A stretch of 64,000 bases of DNA from Mycolicibacterium litorale (GCA_002007745.1 CP019882.1:4836001-4900000), one strand, 5' to 3'. Numbered from the stretch's first letter, positions 8,801-16,257 are shown. The notes: generated by a model from the sequence alone, not told the origin. Translations and numbers: made by a program.

Positions 8801-9237
8801 GAGCGAGGCCAATTGACATCGGCCACCGCAAGATCGTTGAGCCGGAAGAAGGTGACCCTCTTCTCTTGGTCTTGGATGGTGCGCTCACCAATGCCGTCGA
8901 TGAGGTTGGTGGTGGCGATCAACATGCGGTACGAGAAGACTGGCCGCCCCGACTCGGCCAGGAACTTGTTCACGTCCTTCTTCGTGACGCGATACTTCGG
9001 GTCGTACGCCTTGGCTTGGATCGCCCATAATTGGCCGTTGCTGTCCTCAGCGACCAAGTCAATGCCGGCATCGATTCCCCAGCGGCCAGGCCACTCATCC
9101 CACAGCCAGACCCGGCGAAGCTCGTGCTTATAGACGGGGTCGTTGGTCAGGAACCACTTGCAGATGTGCTCGAACTGTCTGCCCCTGACACGGCCATCTG
9201 TGTCTAGCTGGCTAAACAGCTCGGTGAATGACCCCAC
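5893..9237 (-). CDS. Mrr-type nuclease / SF2 helicase with seven helicase-associated repeats
   Basis: 1114 aa from GTG 9237. The N-terminal PD-(D/E)xK-like Mrr domain has GIDAGIDLV (D56, D60) and QAK (Q74, K76). The SF2 motor has Walker A ACGTGKT (K192), DEAH (311-314), TAT (342-344) and motif VI QAVGRAIR (544-551). From about residue 660 to the end run seven helicase-associated repeats of about 65-70 aa, each with LGxWVxxQR and GWxW signatures. The reading frame stays open to 9510, inside the att repeat, but the extra 91 residues look non-coding. GTG 9237 follows a TAGCAT -10-like box and matches where the conserved domain starts. It is probably a DNA-targeting defence nuclease-helicase; the substrate is unknown. 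Confidence 0.88.
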   Translation of the reverse strand: MGSFTELFSQLDTDGRVRGRQFEHICKWFLTNDPVYKHELRRVWLWDEWPGRWGIDAGIDLVAEDSNGQLWAIQAKAYDPKYRVTKKDVNKFLAESGRPVFSYRMLIATTNLIDGIGERTIQDQEKRVTFFRLNDLAVADVNWPRSPKDLRQARPRKPARPRKHQRDAIRKVVNGFEAADRGQLIMACGTGKTLTALFVAEELEAKRTLVLVPSLSLLKQTLNVWRANCITEFASLPVCSDDTVAKSDDDVALSHTSDLGVPVTTDAEEIAAFLRQRSGSRVVLATYQSSPQIAEAFTLGRVPGFDLVIADEAHRCAGRVSSDFATILDPAAIRAKRRLFMTATPRYFTGRVLKAAEDADFEIASMDDEAKFGNVFHKLSFGEAIQRGLLTDYQVVVVGVDDATYREWADNGILVTRDGVEVANARTLAGQIGLAKAMKKYNLHRVISFHSRVERARDFANSMSDVISWMPARQRPKGTLWSHHASGEMPAGDRYVLLQHLAYLDDAERGLLTNARCLAEGVDVPTLDGIAFIDPRRSEVDIVQAVGRAIRKSEDKSVGTIVIPVFIDNDTNTETALNNSAFKPVWDVIKALRAHDEELGEQLDELRREMGRRGGRPRLPDKIYIDVPERVDSAFVRAFEVRLVEQTTLQLIFKGLSVGTWASNQRSLAKRGELPPDRARRLETLSGWRWERDLKAEKWEDGFRHLEEYIGQNGDSRVPDGYQRDGYNLGTWVQKQRSIYQRGSLSPVYARRLEALPGWLWESVRDERWECGFQHLEQFVKEHGHARIPAKCILKGYGLGTWVNSQRTRYVAGTLEPERVQRLEGVPEWVWDARSDLWEEGFQYLLDYVTEYGNAQVPSSYTNDCYRLGQWVSVQRSNNNKGNLASERRRRLEELPGWSWDVKTAAWEDSFRKLLEFVDEYGTSRVPQSYSKDGFRLGSWVNTQRQAYVKATLDPALIRRLESLDQWSWNPRDDAWEEGFRRLTDYIQNHPECPLPQQSYIEPDAYKLGSWVVVQRTAYDKATLSEERQRRLESLPGWSWDPLADAWEERYSQLLEYVKEYGTSRVPQTHTVSGFRLGAWVQKQRSSYAKGVLSQPRQRRLEELPGWRWSRYDL

Positions 9238-9487
9238 CCTCGCGGATGCTAGAGGACACCAGGGACATGGTGGGCGATTCACGAGGGGAAGGGGTGGGCG
9301 AAACCTCCGCCGCAAACGCTTCAGCGACCGCGATCTGGACTCATCGAAGTGCGGACACGTTTTCAGAAAATATGGGCTGCGCTGTCGGGTCTCCTGGTCC
9401 GGGGTCGGAAAGTCGTCCAGCTGTTTCCAGGAGCGAATCAGCCTGCTGCGGTCAGCGACGAGGTCCAGATGAGCGACGGCCTCTAGG

Positions 9488-9565
9488 GAAATACCCGCTG
9501 AACTGCTCAAACTCTGTGGAGCTAAGGGGAATCGAACCCCTGACCTTCTCGATGCGAACGAGACG
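9488..9565. repeat. Right attachment-site repeat overlapping intact tRNA-Ala
   Basis: Positions 9516-9565 are identical to 410-459, and the imperfect extension reaches 9488. Here the repeat runs into the full tRNA gene, so this end keeps a working tRNA. It marks the right island boundary. Confidence 0.9.
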
Positions 9566-9589
9566 CGCTACCAACTGCGCTATAGCCCC
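9517..9589 (-). tRNA. tRNA-Ala (anticodon CGC)
   Basis: 73 nt with a complete cloverleaf. The acceptor stem GGGGCTA pairs with TAGCTCC, the D stem is GCGC/GCGC, and the anticodon stem TCTCG/CGAGA closes a TTCGCAT loop with anticodon CGC reading GCG (Ala). The T stem is AGGGG/CCCCT with loop TTCGATT. The discriminator base is A and CCA is not encoded. Its 3' half is the island attachment core. Confidence 0.97.
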
Positions 9590-9639
9590 TTGGTCGCTAG
9601 CAGGTTACCAGCCACCGACCGTCAGACCGAAACCGGCGT

Positions 9640-10713
9640 CTACTGGCCCGCCGCGCGCGGCAGGTCGAAGTGCCGGGCGAAGGCCACCTCGTCGAGGTGC
9701 TCGAAGATCGGGTCCTCGTCGTCGATGTCCAAGACGGCGGCGCCGGGGCGGCGCAGCCGGGACGGCACCACGTCAAAGTCACGGTCCTCGGTGTTCTCCA
9801 CACCCAGCCGCGACCGCGCCATCCGCTGCTGGCGACGCCGCCGCACCTGCTCTTCGATGCGGGTCTGGCGACGCAGGTAGGCCAGATACAGCACCATGAC
9901 GCCGGCGGCCGAGCCGCAGGCCCACCACAGGTCGGCGCTGACAGTGAAGGACAACACCGCCGTGAGCACCATGACCGCGGCCATCGCCATCAGCATGCGC
10001 TTGCGGAAACGGTACTTGCGAGCGCTGACCGCCGCGGCCGTCGCCGATTCGGTCCGTCGCGGCCGGCTGGCGCGCGGTGCGGCGACCGTCGCCGGCTCCT
10101 CCTCGGCCTCCAAGCCCGATGTGTCCTCGACGTACTCGTATTCGTCGCCGGTCCCGTCCTGCGGTGTGTCGTCGGCGATGGCCTCGAATTGGTCGGTGGC
10201 CTCGCCCTCGGCGGTCCGCTCCTCTTCATCGAGGTCTTCCACCTCAGACTCGGCCTCAGCCTCGGGTGCGGCTGGGGCTACCGGTTCGACGGTCTCGTCG
10301 AACAGCGTCGGCTGGGGCTCGGCGGCGCGAGCCGCGCCGCCGCCCACCGGCAGGGCTCCGGAGTCCTCGTCGACGACGTCGACATCGAGGTAGTCCGGTT
10401 CGATCGTCTCGGCGACAGCAGCCACCACGACCACCGATCGGGTTCGCACCGGTGCGGCTTCGTCATCCTCGTCGAGGTCGTCGAACTGGTCCTCTTCAGG
10501 CTGCCAGTCGGGGTCGTGCCGATGGCCGGCAGCTGGGGCGCTGCGCCGGAACCGCCGTGACTTGGCTGCGCCGCCGTTGAGCACCCGGGTGGCCAGCGCG
10601 ACGTCGCTGGTGCGACGGACGTTCTCACGCTTGCTGATGAGCATCGGGACCAACACGAACAACCACAGCACCACGAGGGAGATCCAGAGCAACGACTGGG
10701 GGATGCTTGGCAT
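9640..10713 (-). CDS. glpR: GlpR, membrane receptor of gephyrin-like Glp
   Basis: 357 aa, close to the M. tuberculosis Rv0996 homologue. An N-terminal membrane segment (about 7-27, SLLWISLVVLWLFVLVPMLI) is followed by a long acidic, low-complexity cytoplasmic linker (about 70-220). Two further membrane helices lie at about 238-280 and a basic tail ends the protein. In Corynebacterium the orthologue is the membrane receptor that binds Glp and links it to FtsZ-dependent division and polar growth; membership in this family is inferred from layout and gene neighbourhood. ATG 10713 is preceded by AAAGGAG. It is the last gene of the galU-glp-rimJ-glpR set, but a 147 bp gap suggests its own promoter. 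Confidence 0.85.
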   Translation of the reverse strand: MPSIPQSLLWISLVVLWLFVLVPMLISKRENVRRTSDVALATRVLNGGAAKSRRFRRSAPAAGHRHDPDWQPEEDQFDDLDEDDEAAPVRTRSVVVVAAVAETIEPDYLDVDVVDEDSGALPVGGGAARAAEPQPTLFDETVEPVAPAAPEAEAESEVEDLDEEERTAEGEATDQFEAIADDTPQDGTGDEYEYVEDTSGLEAEEEPATVAAPRASRPRRTESATAAAVSARKYRFRKRMLMAMAAVMVLTAVLSFTVSADLWWACGSAAGVMVLYLAYLRRQTRIEEQVRRRRQQRMARSRLGVENTEDRDFDVVPSRLRRPGAAVLDIDDEDPIFEHLDEVAFARHFDLPRAAGQ

Positions 10714-10783
10714 GGTGGCCTGCTCCTTTCCCGTCCAGGCTAGGTCCGTGACCTACGCAAACCGTGACGGCGCGCCGGACCCA

Positions 10784-10813
10784 ATTACACACTTGTAATT
10801 TGCTCATTACAAG
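10784..10813. promoter_or_regulatory. Phased ATTAC/GTAAT inverted repeats upstream of glpR
   Basis: ATTAC at 10784, GTAAT at 10795 and ATTAC at 10806 recur every 11 bp with alternating orientation. The last two form a perfect inverted repeat CTTGTAAT-N6-ATTACAAG (10792-10813). It lies 71-100 bp upstream of the glpR start, which suggests a dimer-binding operator. The protein that binds it is not identifiable from sequence. Confidence 0.45.
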
Positions 10814-10860
10814 CACCAACAGCCCCAAGTGTCACATTGGTAACAGGAGCGCTTTGCGGA

Positions 10861-11517
10861 TCAGGCCCACTGGGCCAGACCGCGGTGCACCAGTCGACCG
10901 GCCGCCGAGCCTTCCAACTCCTCCACCGTCATCGCGACCAGGAGGTGATCGCGCCACCCACCGTCGACGTCGAGGTAGCGCTTCAACAGCCCTTCCTCAC
11001 GGAAGCCGACCTTTGCCAGCACCGCTCGGCTGGCCGCATTCTCCGGCCGAACCGTCGCCTCCACCCGATGCAGGGTCACCGGCCCGAAACAGTGGTCCAG
11101 CCCCAGCGCCAGCGCCCCGGTGGCCACTCCCCTGCCAGTCACCGCACTCGACACCCAATAGCCGATCCACGCCGAACGCAACGCACCGTGAGTCACGTTG
11201 CCGATGGTGAGCTGACCGCAGAACTGCCCGTCGAGCTCGATCACATAGGGCAGCATCCGCCCCTTGCGCGCCTCGCCCCGCAGGCCCGAACATACCGCTG
11301 GCCACGACGAAACAGCGTGGCGCACAGCCCAATCCACCTCGGCCGTCGGCTCCCACGGTTCCAGATACCTGCGGTCGGCCAGTCGGATGCGACTCCACAT
11401 CGCCGCGTCGCGCATCCGCACCGGGCGCAACCTGATGACGCCGGCGCCGACCCGGAGCGGACCGACCGCGGTCGGCCACCCCGGATGCAGGGAACTGCTG
11501 CGCCACAGGTTCACCAT
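10861..11517 (-). CDS. rimJ: RimJ-like GNAT N-acetyltransferase
   Basis: 218 aa. GNAT fold: IRLRPVRMRDAAMWSRIR starts strand 1, and the acetyl-CoA loop region is WVSSAVTGRGVATGALAL (Q/RxxGxG-type). The C-terminal HRVEATVRPENAASRAVLAK and GFREEG are characteristic of ribosomal-protein alanine acetyltransferases. It is predicted to acetylate protein N-termini in the cytoplasm. ATG 11517 was chosen because AGGAA lies just upstream and only 13 bp separates it from the glp stop; the frame upstream reads through glp and is not similar to anything. It corresponds to Rv0995. Confidence 0.88.
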   Translation of the reverse strand: MVNLWRSSSLHPGWPTAVGPLRVGAGVIRLRPVRMRDAAMWSRIRLADRRYLEPWEPTAEVDWAVRHAVSSWPAVCSGLRGEARKGRMLPYVIELDGQFCGQLTIGNVTHGALRSAWIGYWVSSAVTGRGVATGALALGLDHCFGPVTLHRVEATVRPENAASRAVLAKVGFREEGLLKRYLDVDGGWRDHLLVAMTVEELEGSAAGRLVHRGLAQWA

Positions 11518-11530
11518 GCCGGTTCCTGGT

Positions 11531-12778
11531 TCAGCCGCGCTGAGCCAGGAAGGCGACGTCGACGACCTCGCCGGTGCGAACCTCGCCGACTTCGCTGGGC
11601 ACCACGACGAGGCAGTTCGCCTCGGCCAGTGTGGCCAGGAGATGCGAGGAGGCACCGGGTGCGCCGCCGAGCGCCTGCACCAGATACTCACCAGTGTCCT
11701 GATCGCGCATCAGCTGTCCCCGCAGGAAACCTTTTCGGCCCGGCACCGACGAGATCGGGGACAACGCCCGGGCTTGCACGACACGCCGCATGGGCTGGCG
11801 CTTACCCAGCGAGAGCCGGATCAGGGGACGCACCATGACCTCGAACACCACCAGGGCGCTGACCGGATTGGCCGGCAGCAGGAACGTCGGAACGCCTTCG
11901 CGGCCGAGCTGACCGAAGCCCTGCACCGAGCCGGGATGCATGGCGATCCGTGCGACCTCCATCTCGCCGAGCTGGGACAGCACCGTTCGCACACTCTCGG
12001 CGGCGGCACCGCCGACCGCTCCGGCGATCACCACGAGCTCGGCGCGGTTGAGTTGGCCCTCGACCGCCTCCCGGAGCTCTTTCGGGTCGGTGCTGACGAT
12101 GCCCACCCGATTGACCTCGGCGCCGGCATCGCGTGCCGCGGCGGCGATCGCATACGAGTTGACGTCGTAGACCTGGCCGTTACCGGGAGTGCGGGAGATG
12201 TCCACCAGTTCGCCGCCGACACTCATCACGGTCAGCCGCGGGCGAGGATGCACCAGGACCCGCTCCCGACCGACTGCGGCCAGCAGGCCCACCTGCGCGG
12301 CGCCGATGATCGCTCCGGCCCGCACCGCGACGTCACCGGGCTGGACGTCGTCGCCGGCGTGGCGGACGTAGGCACCTGAGCGCACCCCGCGCAGCACCCG
12401 CACCCGGGCCTGGCCCCCGTCGGTCCAGCGCAGCGGCAAGACCGCGTCGGCCAGCGTCGGCATCGGCGCGCCGGTCTGCACCCGGGCGGCCTGTTTGGGC
12501 TGCAGCCGGCTCGGAGTGCGCGCGCCCGCCTCGATCACACCCATCACCGGCAGGCTGATCTCACCGCCCGGATCGTCGGCATCGCCGACCGCCTGGACGT
12601 CCACACTGCGCACCGCATATCCATCGATCGCGGCCTGGTCGAACCCGGGCAGCGGATGCTCGGTGATCACTTCCTCGGCGCACATCAAGCCCTGAGCCTC
12701 AGCGATCGGTACTCGTACCGGTCGTGGCGCCACCGCGGCAGCCGCCACCCTGGCCTGCTGTTCCTCTACCGAACGCAC
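11531..12778 (-). CDS. glp: Gephyrin-like molybdotransferase Glp (MoeA family)
   Basis: 415 aa, full MoeA length. The N-terminal FDQAAIDGYAVR is the MoeA signature. The central MPT-binding domain has VGGELVD and GAVGGAAAE motifs, and the C-terminal MoeA domain IV covers about residues 335-415. MoeA proteins insert molybdate into molybdopterin. The actinobacterial copy next to glpR has been shown in Corynebacterium to act as a division protein that binds FtsZ and GlpR, and this neighbourhood (Rv0994) matches it. It lies 49 bp downstream of galU and 13 bp upstream of rimJ, so one operon is likely. Confidence 0.88.
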   Translation of the reverse strand: MRSVEEQQARVAAAAVAPRPVRVPIAEAQGLMCAEEVITEHPLPGFDQAAIDGYAVRSVDVQAVGDADDPGGEISLPVMGVIEAGARTPSRLQPKQAARVQTGAPMPTLADAVLPLRWTDGGQARVRVLRGVRSGAYVRHAGDDVQPGDVAVRAGAIIGAAQVGLLAAVGRERVLVHPRPRLTVMSVGGELVDISRTPGNGQVYDVNSYAIAAAARDAGAEVNRVGIVSTDPKELREAVEGQLNRAELVVIAGAVGGAAAESVRTVLSQLGEMEVARIAMHPGSVQGFGQLGREGVPTFLLPANPVSALVVFEVMVRPLIRLSLGKRQPMRRVVQARALSPISSVPGRKGFLRGQLMRDQDTGEYLVQALGGAPGASSHLLATLAEANCLVVVPSEVGEVRTGEVVDVAFLAQRG

Positions 12779-12827
12779 CGCGCGCCTTTCTGCCTCGAGC
12801 CCCGGTCGCGCGGGCCCGCCGCAGCTC

Positions 12828-13745
12828 CTACTGTCCGGTCTGTTCGGCCAGGCCTAGACGCGCCACCAACCATCGCCGCAAGTCCGGGCCATAGTCGTCA
12901 CGATCCAACGCAAAGTCAACCGCAGCCTTCAGGTAGCCGCCGGGATTTCCCAAGTCGTGTCGAGAGCCGCGATGCACCACCACATGCACCGGATGGCCTT
13001 CCTTGATCAGCAACTCGACGGCATCGGTGAGCTGGATCTCGCCGCCCACTCCCCGATCGACCTTGCGCAAGGCGTCGAAAATTGCCCGGTCAAGCAGATA
13101 ACGTCCGGCGGCGGCGAAGTTCGAGGGCGCATCCTCAACCTTCGGCTTCTCCACCATGCCCTTGACCTTGAGGACGTTCGGGTTGACCGCGTCGGGAACC
13201 GTCTCGACGTCGAAAACTCCGTAGGCACTGACCTCATCGGGTGAGACCTCGATGGCGCAGAGCACCGTGCCGCCCCGCTTGGCCCGGACCTTGGCCATCG
13301 TCTCGAGCACACCGGTGGGCAACACCAGATCGTCGGGCAGCAACACCGACACCGCATCCTCGTCCGGCGAGAGCACCGACTCGACGCAGCTGACCGCGTG
13401 GCCCAGGCCCAGCGGCTGGGCCTGCACCACCGACTCGACCTTGATCAGCGCCGGAGCTCGGCGCACCTTCTCGAGCATGGCCTTCTTGCCGCGGGCTTCC
13501 AGCGTGCCCTCGAGCACCAGGTCCTCGACAAAGTGGGCCACCACCCCGTCCTTGCCCTCCGAGGTGACGATCACCAGTCGCTCGGCGCCGGCCTCAGCGG
13601 CCTCCTCGGCGACCAGCTCGATGCCCGGGGTGTCCACGACGGGCAACAGTTCCTTGGGCACGGTCTTCGTGGCGGGCAGGAAACGCGTTCCCAACCCGGC
13701 CGCAGGCACGATCGCGGTGCGCGGGATCGGTACCTGTGGCGTCAT
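12828..13745 (-). CDS. galU: UTP-glucose-1-phosphate uridylyltransferase
   Basis: 305 aa, usual length. The nucleotidyltransferase signature AAGLGTRFLPATK (about 15-27) and KELLPVVD are intact, as are LLPDDL (metal and sugar loop) and VEKP. It makes UDP-glucose for envelope polysaccharides, trehalose and UDP-galactose supply. ATG 13745 is directly divergent from the 5-formyltetrahydrofolate cyclo-ligase gene, with about 50 bp between starts. It is first gene of the galU-glp-rimJ unit, equivalent to Rv0993. Confidence 0.95.
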   Translation of the reverse strand: MTPQVPIPRTAIVPAAGLGTRFLPATKTVPKELLPVVDTPGIELVAEEAAEAGAERLVIVTSEGKDGVVAHFVEDLVLEGTLEARGKKAMLEKVRRAPALIKVESVVQAQPLGLGHAVSCVESVLSPDEDAVSVLLPDDLVLPTGVLETMAKVRAKRGGTVLCAIEVSPDEVSAYGVFDVETVPDAVNPNVLKVKGMVEKPKVEDAPSNFAAAGRYLLDRAIFDALRKVDRGVGGEIQLTDAVELLIKEGHPVHVVVHRGSRHDLGNPGGYLKAAVDFALDRDDYGPDLRRWLVARLGLAEQTGQ

Positions 13746-13795
13746 CGTTCACAGCCTATCGACAACATCTCGGTCTTTCACTCTGGCGCATAGAT

Positions 13796-14410
13796 ATGCG
13801 CGCTGACATGGTGGACGGCGTGCTCGTCGGAACGAAAGCTCAACACCGGAAAGTTCTGCTGACCGCACGCCGCGCGCTGGCCGACTCGGTCCGTTCGGCC
13901 GAGGCCACGGCGCTGTGCGGGCACCTCGCCGACGTGGTGTCGGCCGCCGAAACCGCCTGCGCCTACGTACCGGTCGGCGTGGAACCGGGCTCGCCGGCCA
14001 TGGTGGACCGGCTCAACGAGCTGTGCGCGCGGGTGCTGCTGCCGGTGACCCACTCTGACGACGACGGCCGGCCGCTGGCCCTGCTGTGGGGTCAATACGT
14101 GCCCGGCGCCCTGGTCGCCGGACGATTCGGGCTGCTCGAGCCGGCAGGACCGTGGCTGGCCAGCGATGCGGTGGCCGGGGCCGACGTGGTCTTGGTCCCC
14201 GCCCTGGCGGTCGACCGCCAGGGGGTGCGCCTGGGCCGCGGCGGCGGGTTTTACGACAGGTCGTTGCCGTTGTGCAGGCCAGGCACCCGACTGGTGGCGG
14301 TGGTGCGCGACGCCGAGATCGTCGGCGAGCTGCCCAGCGAGCCACATGACGTGCGCATGACCCACGCCCTGACCCCCGGTCACGGCTTGATCGCGCTGGC
14401 CGGCGGGTAG
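13796..14410 (+). CDS. 5-formyltetrahydrofolate cyclo-ligase
   Basis: 204 aa from ATG 13796; ATG 13808 is an alternative. The family signature RLGRGGGFYDRSL near residue 150 binds ATP and phosphate. The N-terminal KAQHRKVLLTARRAL is the usual folate-enzyme start. The enzyme converts 5-formyl-THF to 5,10-methenyl-THF with ATP, clearing an inhibitory folate. It is divergent from galU and equivalent to Rv0992c by position. Confidence 0.88.
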   Translation: MRADMVDGVLVGTKAQHRKVLLTARRALADSVRSAEATALCGHLADVVSAAETACAYVPVGVEPGSPAMVDRLNELCARVLLPVTHSDDDGRPLALLWGQYVPGALVAGRFGLLEPAGPWLASDAVAGADVVLVPALAVDRQGVRLGRGGGFYDRSLPLCRPGTRLVAVVRDAEIVGELPSEPHDVRMTHALTPGHGLIALAGG

Positions 14411-14539
14411 GCCAACACGGGTTAGGGACACCGGCTTACCATGCACCCGAGCATCCCCCTCGAAGTCCTTTTGCGGCATATTGCCGTGCCATCCCCCCGC
14501 CCGCAGCGTTGAGGGAATGATACGCACCACATGGCGGTT

Positions 14540-14566
14540 CTAGCACTTGGCACGGTAGAGTGCTAA
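14540..14566 (+). promoter_or_regulatory. CIRCE element (HrcA operator)
   Basis: CTAGCACTT (14540-14548), a 9 nt spacer and GAGTGCTAA (14558-14566) match the CIRCE consensus TTAGCACTC-N9-GAGTGCTAA at 16 of 18 arm positions. It lies 29 bp upstream of the ruc start. HrcA binds CIRCE and represses heat-shock genes; the M. tuberculosis orthologue Rv0991c belongs to the HrcA regulon. The hrcA gene itself is not in this window. Confidence 0.9.
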
Positions 14567-14594
14567 GAGACTCAGTTTCGTTCCGGAGGTTCAT

Positions 14595-14921
14595 GTGCCG
14601 ACCTACAGCTACGCGTGCACCGAGTGCGACAACCGCTTTGACGCGGTGCAGGCGTTCAGTGACGACGCGCTGACCACGTGCCCCCAGTGCTCCGGGCGCC
14701 TGCGCAAGCTGTTCAACTCGGTTGGCGTGGTGTTCAAGGGCAGCGGGTTCTACCGCACCGACAGCCGCGACTCCGCCAAGAGCTCCGGCAAGTCGGACTC
14801 GACCTCGTCGTCGACCTCGGAGAAGTCGTCGTCTGCCACGAGTTCGAGCGATTCCGCGTCCAGCTCCTCGGGTTCGTCGACCTCGAGTTCGGCCGCACCG
14901 GCCGCCGCAGCGTCCAGCTAG
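14595..14921 (+). CDS. ruc: Ruc-like redox-regulated chaperone, FmdB zinc ribbon
   Basis: 108 aa from GTG 14595, with GGAGG about 6 nt upstream. Residues 1-45 form the FmdB zinc ribbon with two CxxC pairs (YACTEC and TCPQC). From about residue 55 the tail is almost all Ser, Thr, Ala and Lys and must be disordered. The M. tuberculosis homologue Rv0991c (Ruc) is an oxidation-activated chaperone that works with the DnaK system; the two CxxC pairs needed for that switch are present. Heat-shock control is supported by the CIRCE element upstream. Its stop overlaps the convergent EAL gene by 4 bp. Confidence 0.88.
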   Translation: MPTYSYACTECDNRFDAVQAFSDDALTTCPQCSGRLRKLFNSVGVVFKGSGFYRTDSRDSAKSSGKSDSTSSSTSEKSSSATSSSDSASSSSGSSTSSSAAPAAAASS

Positions 14922-16066
14922 CCCGGCACGTCGGCGGGATCGCTGAACTCGATTGAGTAGCCCAGGAGTTCACTGCTCCAGTCCTTGACCGGACGGATCA
15001 CCAGTCGAGTCGCAGCACCGTTGCCGGTCGGTTCGTCGAACACCGAAAACGGTTGGCCGAGCAAGTCGGTCGCCCGTATCTCCGCGAAGGCCTCCGGCGT
15101 GAGCCCGGTCAATTCCCAGATGTGCCGACCCGTCGCCTTGCCGCGCTCGACCTCCATCGTTCGGTCGAAGGCGACGCTCGATGCGACGACGGTGCCGGCC
15201 GGATCGATGAAGGCGATGGCGGCGTCCGAGTCGTAGGCCTCTGTGAGCCGGTGGGCTCGCAGTTCCACTGACATCGCCGCCGAGGAATCGACGTCCTCGA
15301 TCGAGGCCGGGCTGGACAGGAACTCCGGCACCCGACTGGCCGGGGTCGGCCGGCCGAACAGGTAGCCCTGGGCCAGCTTGCACCCCATCCCCCTGAGCAG
15401 GTCAACTTGCGCCGGGCTCTCCACGCCCTCGGCGACCACGGCCAGCCCCAGGCTGTGTCCCAGGCCGACCACGGCCGCGACGATCTTGCGGCTCTGGCGG
15501 TGGTGGGCCATCGCCATCACGAAGCTGGCATCGATCTTGATCTTCGAGAACGGCAGGGTGCTCAGCCAGGTGAGGCTCGAATAGCCGGTGCCGAAGTCGT
15601 CCATCGCGATCATGCACCCGAGATTCATCAACCGCTCGAGTGTCCGCCGCGGCTGGGTCAGATCCTCGATGAAGCCGGACTCGGTGACCTCAATGTGCAC
15701 CCGGCTCAACGGAAATGACGAATCTCCGGCGGCCTTGGCGATCCTGGTCGCCAGGTCCGAATCGCGCAGTTGGGTGGGCGATACGTTGAACCCGAGGAAG
15801 ATGTTGTGCGGCCACTGCCCCGCGGCCACGAATGCGCTGCGCATCAGACTGTCGAGCAGCCGGTCGAGGAGGCCGAACTCGTCGGCAACCGGTATGAAGC
15901 GGTCCGGGCTGACGTGCCCGCGGACCGGGTCATACCATCGGGCGAGCACTTCGAAGCCCAGCACGTGGCCATCGTCCAACGACACGATGGGCTGGAAGAA
16001 CGGCTCGATCCGGCCCACGCCCAGCGCCTTCGACAAGTCGTGCGCGAGAAGCTCGTCAGCATTCAC
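14918..16066 (-). CDS. EAL-domain cyclic-di-GMP phosphodiesterase
   Basis: 382 aa, soluble. The EAL domain covers residues about 18-250. The signature reads EVLARW instead of EAL, but the other catalytic markers are present: GFNVSP, HIEVTES, MDDFGTGYSS, KIKIDASFV, AEGVE and QGYLFGRP. Activity is therefore likely, hydrolysing c-di-GMP to pGpG. The C-terminal 110 residues resemble a PAS-like sensory domain (AYDSDAAIAFIDPAGTVVAS). No GGDEF domain is present. It has no obvious operon partner; its end touches ruc. Confidence 0.88.
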   Translation of the reverse strand: MNADELLAHDLSKALGVGRIEPFFQPIVSLDDGHVLGFEVLARWYDPVRGHVSPDRFIPVADEFGLLDRLLDSLMRSAFVAAGQWPHNIFLGFNVSPTQLRDSDLATRIAKAAGDSSFPLSRVHIEVTESGFIEDLTQPRRTLERLMNLGCMIAMDDFGTGYSSLTWLSTLPFSKIKIDASFVMAMAHHRQSRKIVAAVVGLGHSLGLAVVAEGVESPAQVDLLRGMGCKLAQGYLFGRPTPASRVPEFLSSPASIEDVDSSAAMSVELRAHRLTEAYDSDAAIAFIDPAGTVVASSVAFDRTMEVERGKATGRHIWELTGLTPEAFAEIRATDLLGQPFSVFDEPTGNGAATRLVIRPVKDWSSELLGYSIEFSDPADVPG

Positions 16067-16257
16067 AGCTGCGACTCCTTCTCACATCCAGCTCGGCGCC
16101 GTAACCGACAGTGCCCAGAACCTACAGCCAAACCCATCGTCGAACATCCGAACAGCCAAAACCGAAGGCGGTCAGGGTTTCGTTCTTTTCAACGGTTATC
16201 AACAGCCCACGGTTCAGCGCGAGAGCCCGAGGTGGCCGGACACCATACGGTTGCCGC

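Larger units (their letters stand above)
410..9565. mobile_element. Genomic island integrated at tRNA-Ala
   Basis: The island is bounded by a 50 bp exact direct repeat (410-459 and 9516-9565) that corresponds to the 3' part of an intact tRNA-Ala gene kept at the right end. This is the classic footprint of site-specific integration into a tRNA 3' end. Mycobacteriophage Ms6 is known to use a tRNA-Ala gene as attB. Contents: HTH-reverse transcriptase, unknown protein, serine recombinase, HipBA, nuclease-helicase. Parts, especially about 1280-1560, are visibly AT-richer than the flanking core. There are no phage structural genes, no plasmid replication gene and no recognisable integrase, so the element is either degraded or moved in trans. 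Confidence 0.85.

Noticed and set aside
9238..9510. N-terminal extension of the helicase to ATG 9510
   Set aside because: The extra 91 residues start inside the att repeat, look compositionally random, and precede the point where the conserved Mrr-type domain begins at GTG 9237.
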